A DNA stretch of 64,000 nt from DAHUXD01 sp963736455 (GCA_963736455.1 CAVTON010000001.1:2790001-2854000), one strand, 5' to 3'. Positions 24,734 to 34,779 are shown, numbered from the stretch's first letter. Translations and numbers: made by a program. The notes: generated by a model not told the origin, from the letters alone.

Positions 24734-25087
24734 TCAGTAGGGCTTCTTGGCGGCAGCCTTGACGTCGATCGAGGTGGCCATCATCCGGCCGCTCTGTTCG
24801 GTCGTCTGCAGCGAGACGTTCGATCCGGTCTTGATGTCGCCGGTCACCTTCGTCGAGCTGTCCCAGTACACCGTGACGTTCTTGCCGGTCGTGTCGTCCT
24901 TGACGACGAAGCTGCGTCCCGCGTTGTCGACCGAGACGATCGAGCCGTTCAGGCTCGTCGCGGCCGTCTGGGACTGAACCGCGACGGGCGCCATCGACTT
25001 CGGCTGCTGCGGCTTTTCCTGGGCGATCGCCACCCCGGCCGAAGCCAGAGCGGCAGCGATGGCCGCGGACAAAAGGACTCTCTTCAT
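24734..25087 (-). CDS. Small exported protein with OB/DUF5666-like beta domain
   Basis: A 117-residue protein with a signal peptide (residues 1-22, ALASAGVAIAQ). The mature chain has a short Gln/Pro/Lys linker and then a compact beta region (NGSIVSVDNAGRSFVVKDDT, VTVYWDSSTKVTGDIKTGSNV) resembling the DUF5666-type small beta-barrel found in periplasmic proteins. Function unknown. The ATG at 25087 is preferred to upstream starts because AAAGGAGG precedes it and it opens the signal peptide. It is monocistronic, with its own terminator. Confidence 0.75.
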   Translation of the reverse strand: MKRVLLSAAIAAALASAGVAIAQEKPQQPKSMAPVAVQSQTAATSLNGSIVSVDNAGRSFVVKDDTTGKNVTVYWDSSTKVTGDIKTGSNVSLQTTEQSGRMMATSIDVKAAAKKPY

Positions 25088-25200
25088 TCGAAACCTCCTT
25101 TGAGAAAGGGTGTCCTCACCGGAGGCACCCTGCACCGTTCAATGGTGCAAGGACCGGGCCAGACGAAAGCCCGGGGCCGTGGAGTCGAAGAAGCCGGGTC

Positions 25201-26448
25201 CTACGCGGCGCCGGCCGGTTTCGCCCGACGCTTGGACTGGAAATGCTCCGCGGTCACGTCGGTGTGAACGACCGAGCCCCGGGGAATGCTGATCCCGTCG
25301 GGGATCTCGGCGTTCTTTCCGACCGTCGTGATCCCCGCGCCGTCGTCGGCCTTGCCGCGGGCCGCCTTTCCGATGCGCGCCTTGCGGCCGATCCGGACCG
25401 CCTTGTCGACGATCGCGCGCTCGACGCGCGCTCCGGCGCCGACGGATGTGTCGGTCAGGATGACCGACTCCCTGATGACGGCGCCCGGTCCGACGTACAC
25501 GCCGGGCGAAAGGATGCTGTTCTCGACCCGCGCCCCCGAGGAGATGATGCAGCCGTCGGTGATCATGCTGTCCCTGACGACGGCGTCCTTCTGGATCAGC
25601 ACCGGAGGACGCTCCTCGGAGCGCGTGTGGACGATCCAGGCGCGGTCGTTCAGGTCCACGGGCGGAGGGCTCTTGAGCAGGTCCATCTGCGTCTGCCAGT
25701 ACGCTTCGACCGTCCCGACGTCCACCCAGTAGCCTTCGAACGGATAGGCGAACACGCGCATCCCGCCCGAGACCATGCGCGGGATGACGTCCTTGCCGAA
25801 GTCGTGAGACGAATCACGGCGGCGCGAGTCTTCCTCGAGGACGCGCGAGAGCATCGCCCGGCCGAAGACGTAGATGCCCATCGACGCAAGCGTTCCCGGC
25901 GGATCGGCAGGCTTCTCGACGAACTGCGTGACGCGCTGCTCGGCGTCGGTGGCGAGGATCCCCATGCGCGTGGCCTCGTCCCGGGAGACGTTCAGCGTCG
26001 CGATCGTGACGTCGGCCTGCTTCTCGATGTGGAAGGCGATCAGCCAGCCGTAGTTCATCTTGTAGATGTGATCGCCGGAGAGCACGAGGACGAGGTCCGG
26101 CGCGCCGCGTTCGACGAAGGACAGGTTTTGCCCGATGGCGTCCGCGGTGCCGCGATACCAGTCGGTCGCCGCGCGGCCCCGGTACGGCGGATAGACCTGG
26201 ATGCCTCCGGTGAAGGTTCGGTCGAGATCCCACGGCCGGCCCGACGCGATGTGCTCGTTCAGCGAGTGCGGCCGGTATTGGGTCAGGATCATCACGTCGG
26301 AGATCCCGGAGTTGACGCAGTTCGAGAGAGTGAAGTCGATGATCCGGTACTTTCCCGCGAACGGCACGGCGGGCTTGGCGCGCTTCTCGGTCAGGACGCC
26401 GAGTCGCGAGCCCTCGCCGCCGGCCAGGATGACGGCGCGGGCCCTCAT
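25201..26448 (-). CDS. glgC: Glucose-1-phosphate adenylyltransferase
   Basis: A 415-residue ADP-glucose pyrophosphorylase, first committed step of glycogen synthesis. The nucleotidyltransferase signature LAGGEGSRLGVLTEKRAKPA opens the protein; Lys and Arg in this loop contact the triphosphate. SNCVNSGISDVMILTQY, GTADAIGQNL, LSGDHIYKMNYG and VEKPADPP follow in order, and a left-handed beta-helix (hexapeptide-like repeats, about residues 290-390) forms the C-terminal regulatory domain. It lies 10 bp downstream of glgA in the same orientation, so the two genes form an operon. Confidence 0.95.
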   Translation of the reverse strand: MRARAVILAGGEGSRLGVLTEKRAKPAVPFAGKYRIIDFTLSNCVNSGISDVMILTQYRPHSLNEHIASGRPWDLDRTFTGGIQVYPPYRGRAATDWYRGTADAIGQNLSFVERGAPDLVLVLSGDHIYKMNYGWLIAFHIEKQADVTIATLNVSRDEATRMGILATDAEQRVTQFVEKPADPPGTLASMGIYVFGRAMLSRVLEEDSRRRDSSHDFGKDVIPRMVSGGMRVFAYPFEGYWVDVGTVEAYWQTQMDLLKSPPPVDLNDRAWIVHTRSEERPPVLIQKDAVVRDSMITDGCIISSGARVENSILSPGVYVGPGAVIRESVILTDTSVGAGARVERAIVDKAVRIGRKARIGKAARGKADDGAGITTVGKNAEIPDGISIPRGSVVHTDVTAEHFQSKRRAKPAGAA

Positions 26449-26458
26449 GTGCGAAGCC

Positions 26459-27895
26459 TCAGCGTCCGGAGCGCACGGCCACGGCCTTCGCGTACACGTC
26501 GGCATACGCGCGGCCCGACTTCGACCACGAGAAGTCGCGGGCCATGCCGTTTCGCTGAAGGTCGGCCCATTTCGCGGGCTGAGCGTACACCTTGAGGGCT
26601 CGATCGAGGGCGTCCCAGAGGGCCCAGGAGTGGAATTCGTCGAACATCAGGCCCGTGGCGCCCGGGTCCCCGGCGTCCACGACCGTGTCGGCGAGGCCGC
26701 CCGTCCGGCGGGCGATCGGCACGCACCCGTAGCGCATGGCGATCATCTGCGCGAGGCCGCACGGCTCGTAGCGCGAGGGCAGCACGATCGCGTCCGCTCC
26801 GCCGTAGATGCGCCGGGCGTACCGGGCGTCGAAGCGCAGGCGCACGCTCGCCCGGTGCGGGTAGCGAAGCTCGAGCTCGCCGTACTCGTGCTCGAGCGCG
26901 GGATCCCCGGTGCCGAGGAGAACGAACTGGCCGCCGCGGTCGAGCCATCGGCGGATCGCCGGCGCCGCGATGTCGAAGCCCTTCTCCTTGACCAGGCGGG
27001 TGACGGCCGCGAGAAGAGGCATGCGCGCGTCGGGCTCCAGCCCGGCTTCCCGCTGGAGCTCGGTCTTGTTCCGCGTCCGGCGGGAGAGCGTCTCGGCGTC
27101 GAAGGTGGCGATCAGGTCAGGATCGGCCGCCGGGTCCCACGACTCGGTGTCGATGCCGTTGAGTATCCCGGCGAGCCGGTCGGCGCGGGCCCGCAGCACG
27201 CCGTCGAGGCCGTGGCCGCCCTCGGGGGTGAGGATCTCTCGCGCATACGTCGGGCTGACCGTGGTGAGCCAGTCGCCCGAGAGAATCCCGAGGCCCATGA
27301 GCGAGTCGCGATAGCCCTCGGCGAGGGCGAAGAGGGCGTCGCTCCGGCGCAGCTTGTATTCGCCGAGGGCCTTGCCCGCCCCCTGCGCCGCGTACGGAAG
27401 ATTGTGGATCGTGTAGACGGAGGCGACGTCGCGGAAGAAGGGATTGTCGCGCCCCTCCGTGCCGAGCCACCAGACGGCCGGCGCGGCGTGCGCGTCGTGC
27501 GCGTGGACGACGTCGGGTTTCCAGTCGAGGTTCTCGCTCGCCCAGAGGGCCGCCAGCGAGAAGAAGATGAACTTGGGCCCGTCCTCGTCGACCGACCGTC
27601 CATAGATCCAGCGTTCCCGCGGGATGGGCGAACCCGTGACGAGCCAGTGGGGAATGCCGCCGACCGCCGTCTCCCAGATCTCCGCTTCCGGGGCTCCCCA
27701 CGTCGTGTAGACCGGAAACGTCGCTCGCCGTTGCGGCGCGTAGCGCGTCCAGTCGATCGCGCCGTAACCGGGGAGCGCCACGCGGACGTCGTGGCCGAGC
27801 TCGCGGAGCGCCTTCGGCAGCGATCCGACGACGTCCGCCAGGCCGCCGACCTTGGCCAGCGGCGAGGCCTCCGCCGCGAGCATCAGGATCCGCAT
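26459..27895 (-). CDS. glgA: Glycogen (starch) synthase, GT5
   Basis: A 478-residue glucosyltransferase using ADP-glucose. The N-terminal AEASPLAKVGGLADVVGSLPKAL holds the KxGGL sugar-nucleotide site. DVVHAHDAHAAPAVW and the GT-B C-terminal pattern LPSRYEPCGLAQMIAMRYGCVPIARRTGGLADTV match family GT5 along its full usual length. It is immediately upstream of glgC, which supplies its substrate. Other glycogen genes (branching enzyme, phosphorylase) are not in the window. The glucokinase at 56997-57983 could feed the pathway. Confidence 0.95.
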   Translation of the reverse strand: MRILMLAAEASPLAKVGGLADVVGSLPKALRELGHDVRVALPGYGAIDWTRYAPQRRATFPVYTTWGAPEAEIWETAVGGIPHWLVTGSPIPRERWIYGRSVDEDGPKFIFFSLAALWASENLDWKPDVVHAHDAHAAPAVWWLGTEGRDNPFFRDVASVYTIHNLPYAAQGAGKALGEYKLRRSDALFALAEGYRDSLMGLGILSGDWLTTVSPTYAREILTPEGGHGLDGVLRARADRLAGILNGIDTESWDPAADPDLIATFDAETLSRRTRNKTELQREAGLEPDARMPLLAAVTRLVKEKGFDIAAPAIRRWLDRGGQFVLLGTGDPALEHEYGELELRYPHRASVRLRFDARYARRIYGGADAIVLPSRYEPCGLAQMIAMRYGCVPIARRTGGLADTVVDAGDPGATGLMFDEFHSWALWDALDRALKVYAQPAKWADLQRNGMARDFSWSKSGRAYADVYAKAVAVRSGR

Positions 27896-27941
27896 GCCGG
27901 AGATTATTTCCCAGGTCCTGCCCGGGCCGCGGTGATCCCGG

Positions 27942-28349
27942 TCAGCGCCCGGCGGAGGGCCGTTCCGCGACGAGGCCGACGGCCGGGAAACCCGCCTCCC
28001 GAATCGCCCGGAGCACGCGCTTGACCTGCGCGTAGGAGAGGCGGCGGTCGGCGCGCAGGGCGATCTCGCGGCGCGGATCGTCCCGATGAATCGCGCCGAG
28101 AAGGACGGCGAGCCCGGCGTCGTCGAGCGGATTCGGATCGTCGTCGACGCGGACGGCGGGGGAAGGGCCGTAGGACAGGGTCACGCGGGAACGGGCCGGC
28201 TCGGGAGCCCAGGGGACCGGGTCGGGAGCCTCCGGCAGCTCGACCCGGGAATCGATGAGCGGTGTGACGACCATGAAGATGATGAGCAGGACGAGGCAGA
28301 CGTCCACCAGGGGCGTGACGTTGATCTCGGCGCGAACATGACCCGGCAT
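27942..28349 (-). CDS. ExbD/TolR-family biopolymer transport protein (orphan)
   Basis: A 135-residue protein with a short cytoplasmic N-terminus, one membrane helix (about residues 12-30, NVTPLVDVCLVLLIIFMVV) and a periplasmic domain. The Asp in TPLVDVCLVLLIIFMV is the proton-carrying residue of ExbD/TolR. No ExbB/TolQ or TonB gene adjoins it; its neighbours are the Rrf2 regulator and glgA. The start has GGGAGGG at normal spacing. The partner motor subunit must be encoded elsewhere. Confidence 0.88.
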   Translation of the reverse strand: MPGHVRAEINVTPLVDVCLVLLIIFMVVTPLIDSRVELPEAPDPVPWAPEPARSRVTLSYGPSPAVRVDDDPNPLDDAGLAVLLGAIHRDDPRREIALRADRRLSYAQVKRVLRAIREAGFPAVGLVAERPSAGR

Positions 28350-28411
28350 GGAGCGCCCTCCCTGCAAGGAAGAGAAACCGGACCGGTGCGGGAAGTTCCG
28401 GTTCGGCCGGA

Positions 28412-28888
28412 CTACGCTTCCGGTGAATAGGTCGGGAGGCTCGACTGGCCGCGGCGCCAGGCGTTCATCTCGGGCTCGCTCTTGAGCAGGTCCTTCAGCG
28501 TGATCGTGCCGAGGACCTCGTCGACGGCGCGCTGCACCATCCGCCACACCGAACGGATCGAACAGTCCGTCATGTGCGTGCACGAAGACTCGATCCCCGC
28601 GTGGCCGTCGCAGAAGGCCGGCTCGTAGAGGCGGCCGCCGAGGGCGGCCAGGACCTGGCCGATGACGATCTCCGCCGCGGGCCGCGACAGGGCGTAGCCG
28701 CCCGATTGCCCTCGCGTGGATTTCACGAAGCCGCCGCGCCGCAGGACACGCATCATCTTCGCGACGTTCGGCTCGGAAATGCCCTCGCCCCGGGCGAGCT
28801 CGGGAATCGTGGCGCTTGCGCCCTCCCCGGCGCGTCCGACGCGCAGCAGACAACGCAGTCCGTACTCTTCCTGCGAGGAGAGCTTCAT
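28412..28888 (-). CDS. Rrf2-family regulator, likely Fe-S sensing
   Basis: A 158-residue winged-helix regulator opening MKLSSQEEYGLRCLLRVGR, with the recognition region ISEPNVAKMMRVLRRGGFV. Three cysteines in FCDGHAGIESSCTHMTDCS (spacing C-x9-C-x5-C) correspond to the cluster-binding cysteines of IscR/SufR-like proteins, where spacing is usually nearer x5 and x5. As the last gene of the suf operon it most likely senses Fe-S status and controls the operon. It follows sufT after 13 bp. Confidence 0.9.
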   Translation of the reverse strand: MKLSSQEEYGLRCLLRVGRAGEGASATIPELARGEGISEPNVAKMMRVLRRGGFVKSTRGQSGGYALSRPAAEIVIGQVLAALGGRLYEPAFCDGHAGIESSCTHMTDCSIRSVWRMVQRAVDEVLGTITLKDLLKSEPEMNAWRRGQSSLPTYSPEA

Positions 28889-28901
28889 CGGCGGCCTCCG
28901 C

Positions 28902-29444
28902 TCACATCATCCCCAGCTGCAGCCTCGCGGCTTCCGACATCATCTGCAGGCTCCAGGGCGGATCGAAGACGACCTGGACCTCGGCGTCGCGGACGTCCGG
29001 AACCGTCGCGAGCTTGGCCTTGATGTCTTCCCGGAGCACGTCTCCCATCCCGCAGCCGGGGGCCGTCAGGGTGAACTTGACGTCGACCCGCTGGCCGCCG
29101 TCGGGCAGGGGCGACAGCGTGCAGGCGTACACGAGCCCGAGGTCCACGATGTTGACGGGGATCTCGGGGTCGTAACACGTGCGGAGCTGGTCCCAGACGA
29201 GATCTTCGGTGGACTTTCCCGCGCTGGCCGCCGGATCGGCTTCGACGATTGGCTCGCCGATCGCGTCCGCGTCCTTGCCGTCGATCCGGGCGAGAAATCC
29301 CACCGGCGTCATGACGGTGTAGCTGCCCCCGAGCGACTGCGTGATGACGACGGGGTCGCCGGCGCGCAGCGTGATCGGGGTTCCGCTCGGAATCTCCCGC
29401 GCGGGGACGTCGCGGGAAACCGTCGCCTCCTTGCGCATCTGCAT
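28902..29444 (-). CDS. sufT: SufT-type Fe-S assembly protein (MIP18/DUF59)
   Basis: A 180-residue protein. The first 80 residues are a beta-rich extension (GTPITLRAGDPVVITQSLGGSYTV) characteristic of SufT. The DUF59 domain follows: DQLRTCYDPEIPVNIVDLGLVY and TLTAPGCGMGDVLREDIKAKL, with the conserved Cys of the APGCG motif. SufT helps mature Fe-S proteins in organisms with the SUF system. The ATG at 29444 has GGGAGGAG upstream and lies just past the sufU stop. Confidence 0.9.
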   Translation of the reverse strand: MQMRKEATVSRDVPAREIPSGTPITLRAGDPVVITQSLGGSYTVMTPVGFLARIDGKDADAIGEPIVEADPAASAGKSTEDLVWDQLRTCYDPEIPVNIVDLGLVYACTLSPLPDGGQRVDVKFTLTAPGCGMGDVLREDIKAKLATVPDVRDAEVQVVFDPPWSLQMMSEAARLQLGMM

Positions 29445-29446
29445 GA

Positions 29447-29932
29447 TCAGGCTCCTCCCGACTCGGCGGCCGGCCCTTCGGATTCGGTCGAGACGGACGC
29501 ACCCTCGCCCGACAGCGCCGCCTTCAGCGTATGCCACGGCAGCGTCGCGCACTTGACGCGGACCGGGTACTCGCGCACGCCCGAGAACACCTCGAGCTTG
29601 CCGAGCTCGGGGCCGTTCGGCGCCGGCGCCTTGCCGGTGATCAGGTCATGGAACTTCTCGAAGAGCGCATCCGCCTGGGCGCGCGTCTTCCCCTTCACGC
29701 TCTCGGTCATCATCGAGGCCGATGCGGTCGAGATCGCGCAGCCCGCGCCCTGGAAGCTGATGTCCTTCACGAGGTCGCCGTCGAGGTCGAGGAACACGGT
29801 CTCGCGGTCGCCGCAGAGGGGGTTGTAACCCTCGGCCTTCCGGTCGGCTCCCGGCATCGCGTGGAAATTCCTCGGCCGCTTGCTGTGGTCGAGGATCACT
29901 TCCTGGTAGAGGTCGCGCAGGTCGGAGCTCAT
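29447..29932 (-). CDS. sufU: Fe-S cluster assembly sulfur-transfer/scaffold protein
   Basis: A 161-residue SufU. The three zinc or sulfur-handling cysteines are present in YNPLCGD, GAGCAISTAS and VRVKCATLPWHTL, and the 18-20 residue insertion before the last Cys that separates SufU from IscU is visible. It opens MSSDLRDLYQEVILDHSKRPRN as in the family. SufU takes persulfide from SufS. Its start overlaps the sufS stop (ATGA), indicating coupled translation. Confidence 0.95.
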   Translation of the reverse strand: MSSDLRDLYQEVILDHSKRPRNFHAMPGADRKAEGYNPLCGDRETVFLDLDGDLVKDISFQGAGCAISTASASMMTESVKGKTRAQADALFEKFHDLITGKAPAPNGPELGKLEVFSGVREYPVRVKCATLPWHTLKAALSGEGASVSTESEGPAAESGGA

Positions 29933-31179
29933 CCTCGGAACATCCCGATGACGTCGTGGATCGCGGCCGCGAGCACATCCACCTCGGCGCGCGTGTTGTA
30001 GAGGCCGAACGAGGCGCGGGCGGTGGCCGGCAGGCCGAAGCGATCCATGACCGGCTGCGCGCAGTGGTGGCCCGTGCGTATGGCGATGCCCTCGCGGTCG
30101 AGCACCGTCCCGATGTCGTGCGGATGCACGCCCTCGAGCACGAAGGAGAGCACGCCGGCCTTCTCGCGGGCCGTGCCGACGATGCGCAGGCCCTCGATGT
30201 CCTGGAGCTTCGCCGTCGCATGGGCCAGCAGGTCGCGCTCGTGGGCCTCGATCCGGTCGAGGCCGATGCCCGTGACGTAATCGAGCGCCGCGCCGAACGC
30301 GATTCCGCCCGCGATGTTCGGCGTGCCGGCCTCGAACTTGTAGGGCAGGGAGTTGTAGGTCGTCTTCTCGAAGGTGACGGATCGGATCATGTCGCCGCCG
30401 CCCTGGTAGGGAGGCATCGCCTCGAGCAGATCGGACCGCCCGTAGAGGACGCCGACTCCCGTCGGGCCGTAAATCTTGTGGCTCGACAGCGCGTAGAAGT
30501 CGCAGCCGAGCTCTCGCACGTCGACCGGCATGCGCGGCGCGGCCTGGGCGCCGTCGACGAGGACGGGGATGCCGCGGACGTGCGCCATGGCGACCATCGC
30601 CTTGACCGGGAGAATCGTGCCGAGAGCGTTCGAGAGGTGGGCGATCGAGACGATCCGCGTGCGCGGCGTCAGGAGGCGCTCGAAGGCCGCGAGATCGACG
30701 CTGCCGTCGTCCTCGATCGGAGCCACGGCGAGCCGGGCGCCCTTCTCCTCGCACAACATCTGCCACGGAACGATGTTCGAATGGTGCTCGAGGCCCGTGA
30801 TGAGCACCTCGTCGCCCCGGCCGACCCGCGTCCGCCCGTAGGTCTGCGCGACGAGGTTGATCGCCTCGGTCGTGCCCCGCACGAACACGATCTCCTTCGC
30901 CTCGGCGGCGTTGACGAACGCTCGGGCCTTCTCGCGGGCGGCATCGTAGGCGTCGGTCGCATGCACCGAGAGCCAGTGGACGCCGCGATGAATGTTGGCG
31001 TAACACTTCTCGTACACGTCGCGCTCGGCATCGATGACGGCCAGCGGTTTCTGGGCCGAGGCCGCGTTGTCGAGGTACACGAGAGGCTTCCCGTAGATCT
31101 TCGTCGAGAGGATGGGGAAGTCGCGCCGGATCGCCGCGACGTCGTAGGCGGACGCCGTTTCGCGCAGAACGGTGCTCAT
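29929..31179 (-). CDS. sufS: Cysteine desulfurase
   Basis: A 416-residue class V aminotransferase-fold enzyme that mobilises sulfur from L-cysteine. YLDNAASAQKP opens the fold, LEHHSNIVPWQ binds PLP, SSHKIYGPTGVGVLYG carries the Schiff-base lysine, and RTGHHCAQPVMDRFG carries the active-site cysteine in the group II (SufS) context. The start overlaps the sufD stop by four bases. Length and all motifs are normal. Confidence 0.96.
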   Translation of the reverse strand: MSTVLRETASAYDVAAIRRDFPILSTKIYGKPLVYLDNAASAQKPLAVIDAERDVYEKCYANIHRGVHWLSVHATDAYDAAREKARAFVNAAEAKEIVFVRGTTEAINLVAQTYGRTRVGRGDEVLITGLEHHSNIVPWQMLCEEKGARLAVAPIEDDGSVDLAAFERLLTPRTRIVSIAHLSNALGTILPVKAMVAMAHVRGIPVLVDGAQAAPRMPVDVRELGCDFYALSSHKIYGPTGVGVLYGRSDLLEAMPPYQGGGDMIRSVTFEKTTYNSLPYKFEAGTPNIAGGIAFGAALDYVTGIGLDRIEAHERDLLAHATAKLQDIEGLRIVGTAREKAGVLSFVLEGVHPHDIGTVLDREGIAIRTGHHCAQPVMDRFGLPATARASFGLYNTRAEVDVLAAAIHDVIGMFRG

Positions 31180-32387
31180 GCGGTCACCGCCGCGGGAGAG
31201 CCGGCGAGGACCAGCCCGAGATCGCGCTCGACCTCGGCGCGCACCGAGGGGATGCGGATGCGCTCGGCGACGTCGGCCGCGAAGGCCCAGGTCAGCAGCG
31301 CTCGCGCCGCCTCTTCGCCGATTCCCCGCGAACGGAGGTAGAAGAGGGCCTGGGCGTCGAGCTGGCCCGTCGTCGAGCCGTGCCTGCACTTCACGTCGTC
31401 GGCGAGGATTTCGAGCGCCGGCGTCGAGTTGACGAGAGCGTGGCGAGAGAGCAGCAGGTTCTTGTTCGTCTGGACGGCGTCGGTCTTCTGGGCGTCCGGA
31501 CGAACGAGGATCATGCCGTGGAAGACGCCGCGGGAGGAACCGTCGAGGATTCCCTTGTAGAGCTCGCGGCTCGTGCAGCGCGGGCGCGCATGGTCGATCG
31601 TCGTGTGGGTGTCGAGATGCTGGCTGCCCTTGCCGACGAAGAGGCCGTAGAGGGCGCACTCGGCGCCCTCGCCTTCGAGGGCGACGCGGAGGTCGGCCCT
31701 CGCGAGGGCCGCGCCGAGGGCGACGTGAACCGACGTGAAGCGGCTTCCGCGCGCCTGCCTCGCGGCGAGCGTGTGGACGTGGATGGCGTCGAGCCCTTCG
31801 TTCTGGAGCTGTGTGTGCTCGAGAATCGCGCCGTCGGCCAGCGCGAATTCCGTGACGGCGTTCGTGAGGGTCCGGCCGTCTCCCGAGAACGTCTGGACGA
31901 GAGAGGCTTCGGAGCGCTCTCCGGCGATCACGAGGAGCCTCGGCGAAAAGACTTCGGATCGGCTCGATGCCGGCGCCCGCAGCACGAGCTGGATCGGTTC
32001 GGCGATCACGGTCCCCGGCGGGATCTCGACGATCGTCGCGCTCTCGAAGAGCGCCGTGTTGAGAGCGGCGAAGGCCGAGCCCTCGGGACCGGCGATCCGG
32101 TCGAGGCTCCCTTCGGCAGCCTCGAGCGCCTCGGAAAGCGGCCGGACCCGGACTCCGGGCGGGGCCGGTGAAACGAGCTCGAAGCCTCGCCGCGACGGAG
32201 CCCAGGACGTCCCGGTGATGGGCTGAACGCCGGTGTAGCGCCACGCCTCGTCGCGGGGCGTCGGGAAGCCGAGCCGCTCGAATCGCTCGAAGGCCCGGCT
32301 CCGCCGTTCGGCGAGCCAGGCCGGTTCACCGGCCGGAGGAGCGAGCCGCGGCGCGAAGGCCGTTTCGGCGACGGCGGCTTCCATCAT
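31176..32387 (-). CDS. sufD: SufBCD complex subunit SufD
   Basis: A 403-residue beta-helix protein. The N-terminal FPTPRDEAWRYTGVQPI matches SufD, and the C-terminal half has the conserved DVKCRHGSTTGQLDAQALFYLRSRGI (SufB/SufD signature with Cys and His) followed by the helical tail. It partners SufB and the SufC ATPase in building Fe-S clusters. Start ATG overlaps the sufC stop. Residues 160-215 (SEASLVQTFSGDG and following) are the normal core strands. Confidence 0.93.
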   Translation of the reverse strand: MMEAAVAETAFAPRLAPPAGEPAWLAERRSRAFERFERLGFPTPRDEAWRYTGVQPITGTSWAPSRRGFELVSPAPPGVRVRPLSEALEAAEGSLDRIAGPEGSAFAALNTALFESATIVEIPPGTVIAEPIQLVLRAPASSRSEVFSPRLLVIAGERSEASLVQTFSGDGRTLTNAVTEFALADGAILEHTQLQNEGLDAIHVHTLAARQARGSRFTSVHVALGAALARADLRVALEGEGAECALYGLFVGKGSQHLDTHTTIDHARPRCTSRELYKGILDGSSRGVFHGMILVRPDAQKTDAVQTNKNLLLSRHALVNSTPALEILADDVKCRHGSTTGQLDAQALFYLRSRGIGEEAARALLTWAFAADVAERIRIPSVRAEVERDLGLVLAGSPAAVTA

Positions 32388-33163
32388 CGCGACACGGCGA
32401 CGGCGGGCGGCTCCTTCTCGAGCCACGCGTAGCCCTTCTCCTCGAGCTCGAGGGCGAGCTCCTTGCCTCCCGATCGCACGATCCGGCCCTCGACGAGGAC
32501 GTGCAGGAAGTCGGGAACGATGTAGTTCAGCAGCCGCTGGTAGTGCGTGACGACCAGCATCGACCGCTCGGGAGAGCGGAGCTGGTTGACGCCGCCGGCC
32601 ACGACGCGGAGGGCGTCGATGTCGAGGCCCGAGTCCGTTTCGTCGAGGATCGCCAGGGAAGGGTCGAGCAGCGCCATCTGGAAAATCTCGTTGCGCTTCT
32701 TCTCGCCTCCCGAGAATCCCTCGTTGACGGGCCGTTTCACGAGATCCTCGTCGATCTCGACGAGGCTGGCCTTCTCCTTGACGAGGCTCAGGAACTCGAT
32801 CGCGTCGTACTCCGGCAGGCCGCGGTGCTTGCGCACCGCGTTGACGGCCGCCTTGAGGAAGTAGACATTCGACACCCCGGGAATCTCGACCGGGTACTGG
32901 AACGCCAGGAAGACGCCCTCCCGCGCCCTCTCTTCGGGAGGCAGTGCGAGGAGATCTCGCCCCTTGAAGCGGACGCTTCCGGCGGTGACCGTGTAGCCCG
33001 GCCGGCCGGCGAGGACGTGGGCGAGCGTCGACTTGCCCGATCCGTTCGGACCCATGATGGCATGGACCTCGCCGGCGCGGACCGCGAGATCGACGCCCCG
33101 GAGGATCTCGTTGCCTGCGACCGAGGCGTGGAGGTTTTCGATTTCGAGCAGAGGATGCGTCAT
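32384..33163 (-). CDS. sufC: Fe-S assembly ATPase SufC
   Basis: A 259-residue ABC-type ATPase. Walker A GPNGSGKST is at about residues 38-46, FLAFQYPVEIPGVSN is the SufC-specific Q-loop region, GFSGGEKKRNEI is the signature and LAILDETDSGLDIDAL is Walker B with the usual E-T-D-S-G-L-D of SufC. H-loop VVTHYQRLLNYI follows. It powers the SufBCD scaffold. The spacer to sufB contains a double hairpin element (33194-33233). Confidence 0.96.
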   Translation of the reverse strand: MTHPLLEIENLHASVAGNEILRGVDLAVRAGEVHAIMGPNGSGKSTLAHVLAGRPGYTVTAGSVRFKGRDLLALPPEERAREGVFLAFQYPVEIPGVSNVYFLKAAVNAVRKHRGLPEYDAIEFLSLVKEKASLVEIDEDLVKRPVNEGFSGGEKKRNEIFQMALLDPSLAILDETDSGLDIDALRVVAGGVNQLRSPERSMLVVTHYQRLLNYIVPDFLHVLVEGRIVRSGGKELALELEEKGYAWLEKEPPAVAVSR

Positions 33164-33193
33164 TTGGATCGAACGTCCTATTCCGTGCGCAGG

Positions 33194-33233
33194 GGCGGCC
33201 CTTGGGCCGCCGCGGGCGGGGCAAGCCCCGCCC
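33194..33233. repeat. Tandem double-hairpin (REP-like) element between sufB and sufC
   Basis: Two adjacent perfect palindromes: GGCGGCCC-TT-GGGCCGCC at 33194-33211 (8-bp stem) and GGGCGGGGC-AA-GCCCCGCCC at 33214-33233 (9-bp stem). The element sits in the only sizeable spacer of the suf operon, between the sufB stop and the sufC start, and would be transcribed as two very stable stems. The style is that of dispersed intergenic repeats. Confidence 0.8.
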
Positions 33234-33242
33234 CTACGATCT

Positions 33243-34697
<1,455 letters not shown>

Positions 34698-34706
34698 ACG
34701 AAGGCC

Positions 34707-34745
34707 AGCATAGTTAATCTATACGGATCTGTCAACTTTGGATCT
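34707..34745 (-). promoter_or_regulatory. suf operon promoter with flanking direct repeats
   Basis: On the minus strand TTGACA (34735-34730) and TATGCT (34712-34707) are separated by 17 bp, a good sigma-70-type promoter in an A/T-rich island. Two copies of AGATCC (plus-strand GGATCT at 34725-34730 and 34740-34745) lie 15 bp apart and flank the -35 box. They are candidate sites for the Rrf2 regulator encoded at the end of the operon; that link is inference. Confidence 0.6.
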
Positions 34746-34779
34746 ATGAAGTAACTCATTGATATATAAATAGATACAG

